Origin: Clostridiales bacterium
GTDB taxonomy: Bacteria > Bacillota > Clostridia > Oscillospirales > JAAYOS01
DNA length: 41,979 nt
Assembly: GCA_012520195.1 (NCBI GenBank)
Contig: JAAYOS010000039.1
Coordinates: 1-41,979 of the forward strand
Reading direction: 5' to 3'
The translations under genes were made by a program, and so were the position numbers. The notes beneath the pieces are model-generated. The model was given only the letters and a program-made list of their open reading frames with translations. It did no database searches and had not been told where the DNA came from. Numbering within the stretch: the stretch's first letter is position 1; each line of letters starts with the position of its first letter. Positions 18,164 through 26,446 of this stretch are shown here, one piece after another.

Positions 18164-18207
18164 GCACAAAATACGCCTCCCGGCACATATGAAAGGATGA
18201 ATAGCGA

Positions 18208-19731
18208 ATGTCGGTTTATCTACGCGAGGTTAAGACGGAAAATGGCTGGGTACAGGGCATCCCGGCCGCCGATCCAAGGATTACTGCTTTCAAGGGTGTT
18301 CCCTTCGCCAAACCTCCTGTGGGGGAGCTTAGATGGAGAGCTCCACAATCAGCCGAAGACTGGGATGGAATTCGCCCCTGTAAAGAGTTTGCACCGATAT
18401 CTATGCAGACTCCTCCCGGTTTGGACCCCGATAACATCTACACCAAAGAGTGGCATGTTGATCCGGAGATCCCAATGAGCGAAGACTGCCTCTACTTGAA
18501 CATCTGGACACCCTCTAAGACAGGAGATGAGAATTTTCCTGTATTCGTGTGGTACTTTGGCGGAGGTCTGAAGGAGGGTAACACGGCAGAGATGGAGTTT
18601 GACGGTGAGCGCATTGCCCGTCGCGGCATCGTGGTGGTAACAATAAACTACCGCGTCAACATCTTTGGCTTCTTGTGCCACCCCGAAATCACAAAGGAGT
18701 CTCCTGAAGCTCCGGCAAACTTCGGACATCTGGACCAACAGTTTGGCACTCGTTGGGTAAAGAGGAATATTTCTGCCTTTGGAGGCGATCCTGAAAACAT
18801 CACGATCGGCGGTCAGTCTGCTGGCGGCATGAGCGTTTCAGCCCAAATATGCTGCCCTGAAAACAAGGGACTGTTTCAGAAGGCAATTATAATGAGCGGC
18901 ATCGTAGGCGATAACTACACTGATTTTCCCCGCTTTAGTTACAGTCTGGAAGAAGCTGAAGAAGAGGGCGTAAAATTCTTCGATTTTCTGGGAGTAAAAA
19001 CACTTGCCGAAGCACGTGCTTTGGACGCAATCTATATTCGGGATAAGACAACGGAATATAACCGTATGTTTGGCTCCATAGTAGACGGTAGGTTCCAGCA
19101 TGGCCCCGCGGCCCATAAGCTCCGTAGAGGCGAGCGGCTTGACGTGCCTGTAATGGTTGGTTGGACAAACAATGAGTTCTCTGCAGGTCCATCGGGAGAA
19201 GACGCTGAGAGCATCATCGCAGAGTTAAGAGAAGCATTCTCTAAAGAAGAGGCCGAGAAAATTATTGAACTCATAAATCCAGAGAAGGATCCAGCCGCTG
19301 CCCGGAAGGCTCTGACCTACATAACCACAGAGATAGGCTGCCGAACCTTCTTAAGGGGTGAAGAGTTGCAGGGCAAGATCACCTCCCCTCGTTATGCCTA
19401 TGAGTTTGGTCCTACAATTCCCGGCGATGACAGTGGTGCTTTTCATTCCAGTGATTTGTGGTTTTTCTTTGAGACCCTCGCGAAATGCTGGCGCCCCTTC
19501 GTCGGTTACCACTATGACCTGTCAAGAAAGATGTGCAACTACTGGTGCAACTTTTTCCGGACCGGAGATCCCAATGGGAATGATACCGAAGGCACACCAT
19601 TGCCCCGATGGGAGCCATACACCGAAGAGTTACCAGCTGTTATGAATTTCCATGACGAAATCAAATTAAACACACAGCCTGTTGACTTTTATACCGACAT
19701 TTGTATTGACGGTATTTTGAAACAGGAGTAG
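18208..19731 (+). CDS. Type-B carboxylesterase, estC of this locus
   Basis: 507 aa cytoplasmic carboxylesterase type B. It carries the full signature EDCLYLNIWTP (92-102), oxyanion region WYFGGG, nucleophile Ser204 in GQSAGG, acid Glu323 and His413 in AFHSSDLW. AAAGGA lies about 10 nt before ATG 18208. It is the closest paralogue of estB, which sits head-to-head across the divergent region, and shares long identical blocks with it (EMEF, RRGIVVVTINYR). First gene of the right arm, which holds only esterases. The substrate is unknown. Confidence 0.9.
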   Translation: MSVYLREVKTENGWVQGIPAADPRITAFKGVPFAKPPVGELRWRAPQSAEDWDGIRPCKEFAPISMQTPPGLDPDNIYTKEWHVDPEIPMSEDCLYLNIWTPSKTGDENFPVFVWYFGGGLKEGNTAEMEFDGERIARRGIVVVTINYRVNIFGFLCHPEITKESPEAPANFGHLDQQFGTRWVKRNISAFGGDPENITIGGQSAGGMSVSAQICCPENKGLFQKAIIMSGIVGDNYTDFPRFSYSLEEAEEEGVKFFDFLGVKTLAEARALDAIYIRDKTTEYNRMFGSIVDGRFQHGPAAHKLRRGERLDVPVMVGWTNNEFSAGPSGEDAESIIAELREAFSKEEAEKIIELINPEKDPAAARKALTYITTEIGCRTFLRGEELQGKITSPRYAYEFGPTIPGDDSGAFHSSDLWFFFETLAKCWRPFVGYHYDLSRKMCNYWCNFFRTGDPNGNDTEGTPLPRWEPYTEELPAVMNFHDEIKLNTQPVDFYTDICIDGILKQE

Positions 19732-19834
19732 CGGTAACAGGTTCTACGCATGACAACAATGGGCAACCGAAACACTCTGGAAAACATTCAGAACGCTAAA
19801 TAGTATAAAGGTTAGTGATAAAGGAGGTATGGTA

Positions 19835-21346
19835 ATGCTTAGAATAGCTGAGACCGAATCCGGCAGAGTACAGGGGTATCCCGGTACAGATGCGCGGATT
19901 ACAGTTTTCAAGGGGATACCCTATGCAGCACCAACCAGCGGAAGGAATCGCTGGAGAGCACCCCAGCCCGCCGAGAAGTGGGATGGGATTCGAAAATGTT
20001 ATGAGTTTGGACCCATAACTATGCAGAAAATCCCGGGAGAGGATCCCAACGCGTTCTACTCTAAAGAGTGGCATGTGGATCCGGACATTCCCATGGGAGA
20101 GGACAGCCTGTGTGTCAACATTTGGACTCCTGCCAAATCCCCTGACGAGAAATTGCCTGTCATGATGTGGATCTTCGGGGGAGCCTTTAAGGAAGGGTAC
20201 GCTCATGAGATGGAGTTTGACGGTGAGCGGATTGCTTCAAGAGGTGTTATTCTAGTCAGCGTAGCGTACCGGGTCAATGTTTTCGGCTTTATGTGCCATC
20301 CCGATATCACTGCTGAAGCCCCGGACTCACCTGCAAACTTTGGTCTGCTTGACCAGAGATTCGCCATGGATTGGATTAAGCGCAACATCTCCAATTTTGG
20401 CGGCGACCCCAATAACCTGACGATTTTCGGACAATCTGCTGGTGGTGGCAGCGTTTGGTCACATCTCTGTTCACCCAAAGCGCGTGGCGCCTTTACTCGG
20501 GCGATCCCTCAATCAGCTGGTGGTGTAAGCTACCGCTACCCTTCCCCCATGCATTCAAGCCGCCTCGATCTAAAGGCAGCTGAGCAGTTGGGAGTAAAGT
20601 TTCTTAAGGAGTGGCTCAATTGTGATACCCTTGATGAAGCACGCAAGTTGGATGCCAAGTACATCGAAGAAAGGTTTCTTGAATCAGGACTAGCGATGGG
20701 GCCTGTGATTGACGGGGTTTACTTAACAGATGACCCTTCAGAAATCCTAAAACAAGGGAAAATGAGTCAAGTACCTATAATGACCGGCAATACATCTAAT
20801 GAGTTCATGACTGGTCCATCGTCGGAGGACGAAGCCACTATTACGCAATGGGTAAACCAAAACTTTGGCCCACACGCAGATGAGTATATGGAGATCTGCA
20901 GACGAATAGTTGAGAGAGAAGGAGTATCCCTTAGGGAAGCAGTTACTGTTGGATCCTTTGAACTTGGAGTCCAGCTTGCACTCGAGTACCTCAAGGATCA
21001 GGACCGTACTCTCTATTACTACATTTTTGGTCCCACTATTCCCGGCGATGATGCAGGCGCCTTCCATTCTTCGGATTTATGGTTCACCTTTGAAACCCTA
21101 ATGAAGTCATGGCGCCCCTTCCAGGGCAATCACTATGATCTTGCTCGAAAGATATGTAATTATTGGACCAACTTTGCCAAGACCGGCGATCCAAACGGCC
21201 CAGATCATGATGGGACTCCTATGCCTTATTGGACCCCATTCACTAAAGAGAGTCCTCAGAACATAGAGTTATTTGATAAAATCTCAATGTCTGAAGGTCC
21301 ATACAGCGAGAAAAGGGCTTTTCTTATCCGGATAAATAAGGATTAA
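19835..21346 (+). CDS. Type-B carboxylesterase, estD of this locus
   Basis: 503 aa cytoplasmic carboxylesterase type B: Ser201 in GQSAGG, Glu323, His411 in GAFHSSDLW. The type-B signature has drifted (EDSLCVNIWTP), and the oxyanion stretch reads WIFGGA where estA and estE have WIHGGG. An in-frame ATG at 19829 is only 1 nt from AAAGGAGG, so ATG 19835, 7 nt from it and giving MLRIAETESG like its paralogues, is preferred. The gap from estC is about 100 nt with no clear promoter, so readthrough from estC is likely. Confidence 0.9.
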   Translation: MLRIAETESGRVQGYPGTDARITVFKGIPYAAPTSGRNRWRAPQPAEKWDGIRKCYEFGPITMQKIPGEDPNAFYSKEWHVDPDIPMGEDSLCVNIWTPAKSPDEKLPVMMWIFGGAFKEGYAHEMEFDGERIASRGVILVSVAYRVNVFGFMCHPDITAEAPDSPANFGLLDQRFAMDWIKRNISNFGGDPNNLTIFGQSAGGGSVWSHLCSPKARGAFTRAIPQSAGGVSYRYPSPMHSSRLDLKAAEQLGVKFLKEWLNCDTLDEARKLDAKYIEERFLESGLAMGPVIDGVYLTDDPSEILKQGKMSQVPIMTGNTSNEFMTGPSSEDEATITQWVNQNFGPHADEYMEICRRIVEREGVSLREAVTVGSFELGVQLALEYLKDQDRTLYYYIFGPTIPGDDAGAFHSSDLWFTFETLMKSWRPFQGNHYDLARKICNYWTNFAKTGDPNGPDHDGTPMPYWTPFTKESPQNIELFDKISMSEGPYSEKRAFLIRINKD

Positions 21347-21379
21347 CTGCCTAATATTTTCGATTAAGGAGGTAAAGCT

Positions 21380-22882
21380 ATGCTGAGAATGACAAAGACC
21401 GAAAACGGCCTGGTTAAAGGCTTCCCCGGCACCGATGCCCGAATCACAGTATACAAGGGAATTCCCTTCGCTGCCGACACATCTGGCGAAAATCGTTGGC
21501 GCCCGCCTCAGCCCGCTCAAGACTGGGAAGGCGTTCGTGAGTGCTACGACTTTGGACCTATTGCAATGCAAAAGATTCCTGGTCTGGACCCCGATGCTTT
21601 CTACTCCAAGGAGTGGCATGTAGATCCGGAAGTCCCCATGAGCGAGGACGCTCTTAGAGTCAACATCTGGACTCCAGCTAAAACCGCCGATGAGAAGCTG
21701 CCGGTAATGCTTTGGATCCATGGCGGAGGACTACAAGAGGGCTATGCACACGAGATGGAGTTTGACGGTGAGCGCATAGCCTCTAGAGGAGTAATACTAG
21801 CTTCCATTGGTTATAGGCTCAATGTGTTTGGACTATTATGTCATCCGGAGATCTCAGCAGAAAACCCGGACGCCCCTGCCAACTTCGCTTTCCAAGATCA
21901 AAAAGCGGGCATTGAGTGGGTAAAACGAAATATTGCTAATTTCGGAGGAGACCCGGACAATATAACTATCTTTGGCCAGTCGGCAGGAGCTTTTAGCGTG
22001 ATGGCACAGTTGTGCTCGCCTCAGACCAAAGGCCTGTTCCAGAAAGCCATCGTAGAGTCTATTGGTGCTATAGGAATTCTTTATCCTAATAGTCGGCCAA
22101 TGCCTACAATGACTTTGGAAGAGGCAGAACAGCTGGGAGTTGAATTTTTCGAAAGGATCGGGGCCAAGTCCCTCGCTGAGGCCCGCGCTATGGATGCCCA
22201 GTACATTGAAGATAAATTCATCGAAGGCGACTATTTCTGGGGTGCTGTTGTAGATGGAAAGTACTTGGTAAAAAGCACAAATGAAACTATTGTGGCAAAC
22301 GAGGTCCACAATGTGCCCATTATGGTCGGCAACACCACCAACGAGTTTATCCTCGCCCCAGATGAGGGTGAGACACCCGAAGCATTTGTAGAACGGACAA
22401 TGGGAAAATATGCGGAAGAGTATCTAGATATCTGCAAACGCACCGGGCTCCCACTGGACGAGGCTGTTGCAGTAGGGCAAATGGATCTCGGTAACAAAGT
22501 GATGTATGCACTATGTGCTGAGCAAGGTAGAACTCTCTATTCATATCTCTTCGGACCCACCATTCCCGGAGATGATGCAGGCGCATTCCACTCCGCTGAC
22601 CTCTGGTTCCAGTTTGAAACACTTATGAAATGTTGGCGTCCATTTGATGGACATCACTACGACCTCGCCCGTATGATCTGTAACTATTGGACAAACTTCG
22701 CTAAGAACGGTGATCCCAACGGATTGGACAATAACGGAACACCGATGCCAGAGTGGAGGCCGTACACCACAGAGGATCCGCACTCCATCGAATTTTTTGA
22801 CACCATCCAGATGGAGGAAGGAGACGTGAGTGAAAAGGATGCCTTCCTAGTGAAAATCAATTTGGACGAGTTGCGGAAATAA
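21380..22882 (+). CDS. Type-B carboxylesterase, estE of this locus
   Basis: 500 aa cytoplasmic carboxylesterase type B: WIHGGG, Ser201 in GQSAGA, Glu322, His404 in GAFHSADLW. The usual EDCLYLNVW signature has become EDALRVNIWTP, suggesting a shifted acyl or alcohol pocket. It follows estD by 33 nt with a strong AAGGAGGT site. It is closest to estA, which is at the far end of the other arm, so the duplications did not simply happen side by side. Last gene of the right arm. Confidence 0.9.
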   Translation: MLRMTKTENGLVKGFPGTDARITVYKGIPFAADTSGENRWRPPQPAQDWEGVRECYDFGPIAMQKIPGLDPDAFYSKEWHVDPEVPMSEDALRVNIWTPAKTADEKLPVMLWIHGGGLQEGYAHEMEFDGERIASRGVILASIGYRLNVFGLLCHPEISAENPDAPANFAFQDQKAGIEWVKRNIANFGGDPDNITIFGQSAGAFSVMAQLCSPQTKGLFQKAIVESIGAIGILYPNSRPMPTMTLEEAEQLGVEFFERIGAKSLAEARAMDAQYIEDKFIEGDYFWGAVVDGKYLVKSTNETIVANEVHNVPIMVGNTTNEFILAPDEGETPEAFVERTMGKYAEEYLDICKRTGLPLDEAVAVGQMDLGNKVMYALCAEQGRTLYSYLFGPTIPGDDAGAFHSADLWFQFETLMKCWRPFDGHHYDLARMICNYWTNFAKNGDPNGLDNNGTPMPEWRPYTTEDPHSIEFFDTIQMEEGDVSEKDAFLVKINLDELRK

Positions 22883-22954
22883 TTGGGAGATTATTAAAGC
22901 AATTCCTCCAGTATAATTACTAACTTCTTTTTGATGTGTGCCTCGCTTCTAAGT

Positions 22955-23044
22955 GATATGCTCCCTTTAAACTTTCCAGGTGCTTTTTCATATTTCCTCC
23001 ATCAAGTTATCTTCTTCCATTACCTCTTTCAAAGGGAGCATATC
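22955..23044. repeat. Long inverted repeat or hairpin element
   Basis: Perfect 14-bp arms GATATGCTCCCTTT (22955-22968) and AAAGGGAGCATATC (23031-23044) enclose a 62-nt pyrimidine-rich loop. Outside the arms CTTC/GAAG and GCCTC/GAGGC can pair further, so the structure spans about 22940-23055. It could be a small noncoding RNA, a MITE-like remnant, or a 3' UTR structure of the esterase mRNA. No target-site duplication was seen. Confidence 0.65.
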
Positions 23045-23140
23045 GAAGATGAGGCTACGTCAGAAGTTCAATAATTTGTTGTTAAAGATACATACTGTGA
23101 CCCCTTATTATGTAAGCAGATCGCATATTCTTCTTTTCAA

Positions 23141-23165
23141 AAATCTGGCTATCCAAGCCAGATTT
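23141..23165 (+). terminator. Terminator of the estCDE arm (or of a small RNA)
   Basis: A 10-bp perfect stem (AAATCTGGCT / AGCCAGATTT) with a 5-nt loop, followed by CTTTCTGT. It lies about 260 nt after the estE stop, an unusually long 3' distance that includes the inverted repeat. Confidence 0.6.
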
Positions 23166-23210
23166 CTTTCTGTCATAAACACACCGGTCTGTTAGTTTTA
23201 GGTGTTCTCC

Positions 23211-23239
23211 TTGACAACATATTCAAACGAATCTATAAT
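23211..23239 (+). promoter_or_regulatory. Perfect consensus sigma-A promoter of mrp
   Basis: TTGACA (23211-23216), 17 bp, TATAAT (23234-23239). The leader is about 75 nt and contains a 7-bp hairpin (CATATCC-ggt-GGATATG, 23281-23297) just before the ribosome binding site. Confidence 0.85.
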
Positions 23240-23320
23240 CTGTAATGTATCTGAGCATCATAATCGGGCTCATAATTTAACATATCCGGTGGATATGCAG
23301 ACTACTTAGGAGATGATTTT

Positions 23321-24175
23321 TTGTCAGACATCGATAACTGCACACACGACTGCTCCACTTGTGGCGTGGATTGTCCATCCCGTGAAGCGTCCGGGAATAA
23401 TCCTGCAGACTTCCTGGAGGAGCCCCATCAATTCAGCTCTATAAAAAAGGTAATAGGCGTTATCAGCGGTAAGGGCGGCGTAGGTAAGTCAATGGTCTCT
23501 GCTCTGCTTGCTGTTCTTCTTAACCGAATGGGCTACAAAACCGCTGTTCTGGATGCGGATATAACAGGACCTTCTATCCCAAAAATGTTTGGCCTGCACG
23601 GTAAAGCTGGTGCTACAGATTCCGCACTGCTTCCTGTAAGCACAAAAATGGGTATAGATATTATGTCAGTAAACCTTCTGTTAGAGGATGAGACATCACC
23701 TGTCATTTGGCGCGGACCTGTCATCGCCGGAGTTGTAAAGCAATTTTGGACAGATGTCATTTGGGAGGATGTGGACTTCATGTTTGTTGATATGCCTCCC
23801 GGAACTGGCGACGTACCACTGACCATATTCCAGTCACTGCCCGTTGATGGCATTGTTGTTGTGACCTCACCACAAGAGCTTGTCTCAATGATCGTTACGA
23901 AAGCTGTTGCTATGGCAAAAATGATGGACATCCCTATACTGGGTATTGTTGAAAACATGAGCTATGCGACCTGTCCTGACTGCGGCAAGAGAATCAACAT
24001 CTTTGGAGAGAGCAAGCTTGAAGATACTGCGACAAAGCACGGGCTTGAGGTTTTGGCTCAGATTCCGATAAACCCAACACTTTCAGAGGCCAGCGACCAG
24101 GGACTAATCGAGCTCTTTGACGGGGACTGGCTAGATATAGCAGCTGCTAAGATTGAGAGCATGTTAGATAAGTAG
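23321..24175 (+). CDS. Mrp/NBP35-family Fe-S carrier P-loop ATPase
   Basis: 284 aa. Mrp/ApbC proteins bind and deliver iron-sulfur clusters with ATP. The deviant Walker A GKGGVGKS lies at 50-57; FVDMPPGTGD follows as Walker B region, and CPDC near 210-215 is the bridging cluster site. An N-terminal Cys-rich segment (Cys7, 11, 14, 18) resembles the NBP35 extra cluster motif, which many bacterial Mrp proteins lack. The start is TTG 23321, with AGGAG 8 nt upstream and the Cys motif right after it. It is expressed from a perfect consensus promoter and lies 35 nt before proS, which may be cotranscribed. Confidence 0.9.
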   Translation: MSDIDNCTHDCSTCGVDCPSREASGNNPADFLEEPHQFSSIKKVIGVISGKGGVGKSMVSALLAVLLNRMGYKTAVLDADITGPSIPKMFGLHGKAGATDSALLPVSTKMGIDIMSVNLLLEDETSPVIWRGPVIAGVVKQFWTDVIWEDVDFMFVDMPPGTGDVPLTIFQSLPVDGIVVVTSPQELVSMIVTKAVAMAKMMDIPILGIVENMSYATCPDCGKRINIFGESKLEDTATKHGLEVLAQIPINPTLSEASDQGLIELFDGDWLDIAAAKIESMLDK

Positions 24176-24210
24176 AATAAAATTAATTCAAACCGAAGGG
24201 AGTATTTCCT

Positions 24211-25650
24211 ATGGCAAAGGAAAAGAAATTCGTTGAAGAGATCATCTCGATGGAGACCGACTTTGGGCAATGGTATACCGATGTTGTGAAGAAGGCCGAG
24301 CTTGTTGACTATTCCTCGGTGAAGGGTCTGGTGGTTCTTCGACCTTATGCCTATGCCATCTGGGAAAACATCCAAAGCAAGCTGGACTCAATGTTTAAGG
24401 AGACAGGACACGAGAACGTATATATGCCACTGTTGATTCCCGAGAGTCTGCTTCAAAAGGAGAAGGACCACATTGAAGGCTTTGCACCTGAAGTGGCGTG
24501 GGTAACGCACGGCGGATCTGAAAAGCTTCAGGAGCGCCTATGCATAAGACCGACATCCGAAGTATTGTTCTGTGAACACTATGCTAATATTATCCACTCA
24601 TATCGTGATCTACCTAAGCTCTATAACCAGTGGTGTTCGGTTCTCCGCTGGGAGAAATCAACGCGTCCGTTCCTGCGGCACCGTGAGTTCCTCTGGCAGG
24701 AAGGTCACACCCTTCATGAGACTTCGGAAGAGGCCCTCGAAGAGACAATGCGTATGCTTAACATTTACGCCGAGCTCTGTGAGGACTTCCTCGCAATGCC
24801 TGTTATCAAAGGCGTAAAAACTGAAAAAGAGAAGTTTGCTGGAGCAGAGTCCACATACACGATTGAGTGCATGATGCATGATGCCAGGGCTCTCCAAGCT
24901 GGGACCTCGCACTATTTTGGAAATGGATTTGCAGAGGCCTTCGGCATCCAGTTTACTGGTCGGGACAACACTCTTCAGGTCCCCTATCAGACATCCTGGG
25001 GCGTATCTACTCGTATTATTGGCGGAATTATCATGACACACGGGGATGACTCTGGGCTAATGCTTCCCCCGAAAGTTGCCCCAGTTCAGGTAGTTGTTAT
25101 TCCAATCGCAGCACACAAGCCTGGTGTCGTAGAGAAGGCCACAGAGCTGCTTAAAACGCTAGAGAGCGCAGGAATTCGTGCAAAAGCTGACTTCTCGGAT
25201 CAATCACCTGGCTGGAAGTTCAGTGAGTACGAAATGAAGGGCATCCCTCTCCGTATAGAAATCGGACCTCGTGATATTGAGAATGGACAGTGCGTTGCTG
25301 TCCGTCGCGATAATCGCTCAAAGGAACAGGTACCTTTTGAAAACCTCGTTTCGCGTGTAAATGAAATTCTGAGAGAGACGCAACAGGGTATGTTCGACAG
25401 AGCAAAGGAAAACCTCATTAATAACACCTATACCGCTCATACTCTTGAAGAGGCAGCTGAGATCGTCAGTGATAAGATCGGTTTTGTGAAAATGATGTGG
25501 TGCGGTGATGAGGCATGTGAGGATCGCGTCAAGGAAGTGGCCAGCATGACTTCGAGATGTATTCCTTTTGAACAGGAGCACATCGATGACAATTGTGCTA
25601 TTTGCGGAAAGCCTGCTGAATGCATGGTTTATTGGGGATTTGCATACTAA
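24211..25650 (+). CDS. proS: Prolyl-tRNA synthetase, archaeal/eukaryote-like short type
   Basis: 479 aa class II synthetase that charges tRNA-Pro. The length and start ([35 protein letters not shown]) are those of the ProRS form lacking the editing insertion typical of longer bacterial enzymes. The motif-2 region is [21 protein letters not shown]. The C-terminal zinc-like domain has Cys in [13 protein letters not shown] and CAIC, and the protein ends in WGFAY. AAGGGAG lies before ATG 24211. No T-box leader is visible. It ends at a strong bidirectional terminator. Confidence 0.95.
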   Translation: MAKEKKFVEEIISMETDFGQWYTDVVKKAELVDYSSVKGLVVLRPYAYAIWENIQSKLDSMFKETGHENVYMPLLIPESLLQKEKDHIEGFAPEVAWVTHGGSEKLQERLCIRPTSEVLFCEHYANIIHSYRDLPKLYNQWCSVLRWEKSTRPFLRHREFLWQEGHTLHETSEEALEETMRMLNIYAELCEDFLAMPVIKGVKTEKEKFAGAESTYTIECMMHDARALQAGTSHYFGNGFAEAFGIQFTGRDNTLQVPYQTSWGVSTRIIGGIIMTHGDDSGLMLPPKVAPVQVVVIPIAAHKPGVVEKATELLKTLESAGIRAKADFSDQSPGWKFSEYEMKGIPLRIEIGPRDIENGQCVAVRRDNRSKEQVPFENLVSRVNEILRETQQGMFDRAKENLINNTYTAHTLEEAAEIVSDKIGFVKMMWCGDEACEDRVKEVASMTSRCIPFEQEHIDDNCAICGKPAECMVYWGFAY

Positions 25651-25702
25651 CTACTACTCAAAGATTTATCTTTATGATAGTTTATATTCTCAGATAAAAA
25701 GA

Positions 25703-25746
25703 AACCTGGGGAAAGTCTCTTCACACGTAGAGACCGACCCCAGGTT
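25703..25746. terminator. Bidirectional terminator between proS and the FolT-like gene
   Basis: Outer stem AACCTGGGG / CCCCAGGTT (9 bp) and inner stem GTCTC / GAGAC. It is followed by CATTGTTTTT on the plus strand and TCTTTTTA on the minus strand, serving both convergent genes. Confidence 0.8.
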
Positions 25747-25773
25747 CATTGTTTTTGCATAAGCTGATAAGAG

Positions 25774-26310
25774 CTATTTTCCTGTACGTATTGCGTCTTT
25801 AACAGCAGGTACCCCTGCTCTCTGCATGGCTTTCGTAACTGAATAGAGTGTAAGTCCGTAAACTGGTATTGTAATAAACCGTGTCAGGAGTTTTGGCACT
25901 ATTATTGTACTCCAGGCCTCTCCATATAGCATTGCGAGATTGATTGGCATTATTCCAAGCTCTACAACAACGGTAACAACTGCTACGGCCAATACACATC
26001 GCTTAGCTGTTAGTGGCCTCTTATGTAAAAATAGTCCGTAAATTAGACCTCTTGCAGCGCATGCCAGCGAAATAAGCGGCATAAACGCCATGCCGCTGGA
26101 GTTTATGATCATTCCGACCACATCGCCCATGACTGTGATCAGCATTGCCCAAAAGGGCCCAAATACTAAACCAGCCAAGGCATTCGGTACAAACTGCAGA
26201 CTTATGCGGTCAACATTTCCAGGTGTATAGAAATACAGAAACCGGGTACAAACAACATCCAGAGCAATAATAAGTCCTCCGGTTGCGAGCATGCGCACAT
26301 TCTTTTTCAT
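25774..26310 (-). CDS. ECF transporter S component, folate-type (FolT-like)
   Basis: 178 aa with about five to six membrane segments. The pattern SRFL...RISLQFVPNALAGLVFGPFWAMLITVMGDVVGMI followed by LACAARGLIYGLF is typical of folate-family ECF S components, which bind the vitamin and dock on a shared EcfAA'T module encoded elsewhere. ATG 26310 was chosen (MKKNVRMLATGG, AAGGGGTG upstream); the frame begins at 26328. It lies 136 nt downstream of rny with a hairpin between. I looked for a tetrahydrofolate riboswitch in that gap and could not recognise one. Related S components for other vitamins cannot be excluded. Confidence 0.75.
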   Translation of the reverse strand: MKKNVRMLATGGLIIALDVVCTRFLYFYTPGNVDRISLQFVPNALAGLVFGPFWAMLITVMGDVVGMIINSSGMAFMPLISLACAARGLIYGLFLHKRPLTAKRCVLAVAVVTVVVELGIMPINLAMLYGEAWSTIIVPKLLTRFITIPVYGLTLYSVTKAMQRAGVPAVKDAIRTGK

Positions 26311-26386
26311 ACTGCACCCCTTAAGCAATTCTTTCTGTGATAACCCAACCCATGGTAATCCAACTTATCAAAAAACTTCTAATGAT

Positions 26387-26428
26387 ATGGGACGCATGAG
26401 CTATACTTTGTTAATTCATGCATCCCAT
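26387..26428 (-). terminator. Hairpin, probable terminator after rny
   Basis: 13-bp arms (ATGGGATGCATGA / TCATGCGTCCCAT on the minus strand, one G-U pair) and a 16-nt loop. A T6 run follows only 11 nt later, so termination may be partial and could let folT be read from rny. Confidence 0.45.
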
Positions 26429-26446
26429 TATCTTTATACGAATATA

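Larger units (their letters stand above)
17372..18207. other. 836-bp AT-rich divergent regulatory region between estB and estC
   Basis: No convincing gene. It carries the estB promoter (17483-17511, minus), the estC promoter (17959-17988, plus), the motif TTGTTCAAC once on each strand (17534-17542 and 18005-18013), two copies of TTGTACTTA (about 17548 and 17913), and a hairpin in the estC leader. The stretch 17560-17940 between the promoters shows only weak open frames with no recognisable protein. At this length there may be additional control sites or a lost gene. Confidence 0.6.
22883..23210. other. Noncoding region after estE with a long inverted repeat
   Basis: No credible gene; a 71-codon frame at 22980-23195 has no recognisable features. 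The stretch holds the 14-bp inverted repeat at 22955-23044 and a terminator at 23141-23165. It separates the esterase locus from the mrp promoter. Confidence 0.6.

Noticed and set aside
17982-18188. Minus-strand open frame of 68 codons
   Set aside because: Overlaps the estC promoter and leader, with no protein features.
20035-20048. Noc-site-like sequence around CCCGGG in estD
   Set aside because: Only about 10 of 14 positions fit ATTTCCCGGGAAAT and it lies in coding sequence.
22980-23195. Plus-strand open frame of 71 codons after estE
   Set aside because: It runs through the inverted repeat and the terminator hairpin and has no recognisable features.
26311-26446. Tetrahydrofolate riboswitch before the FolT-like gene
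   Set aside because: Expected because folate S components often have one, but the conserved core was not recognised. The hairpin there fits an rny terminator better.
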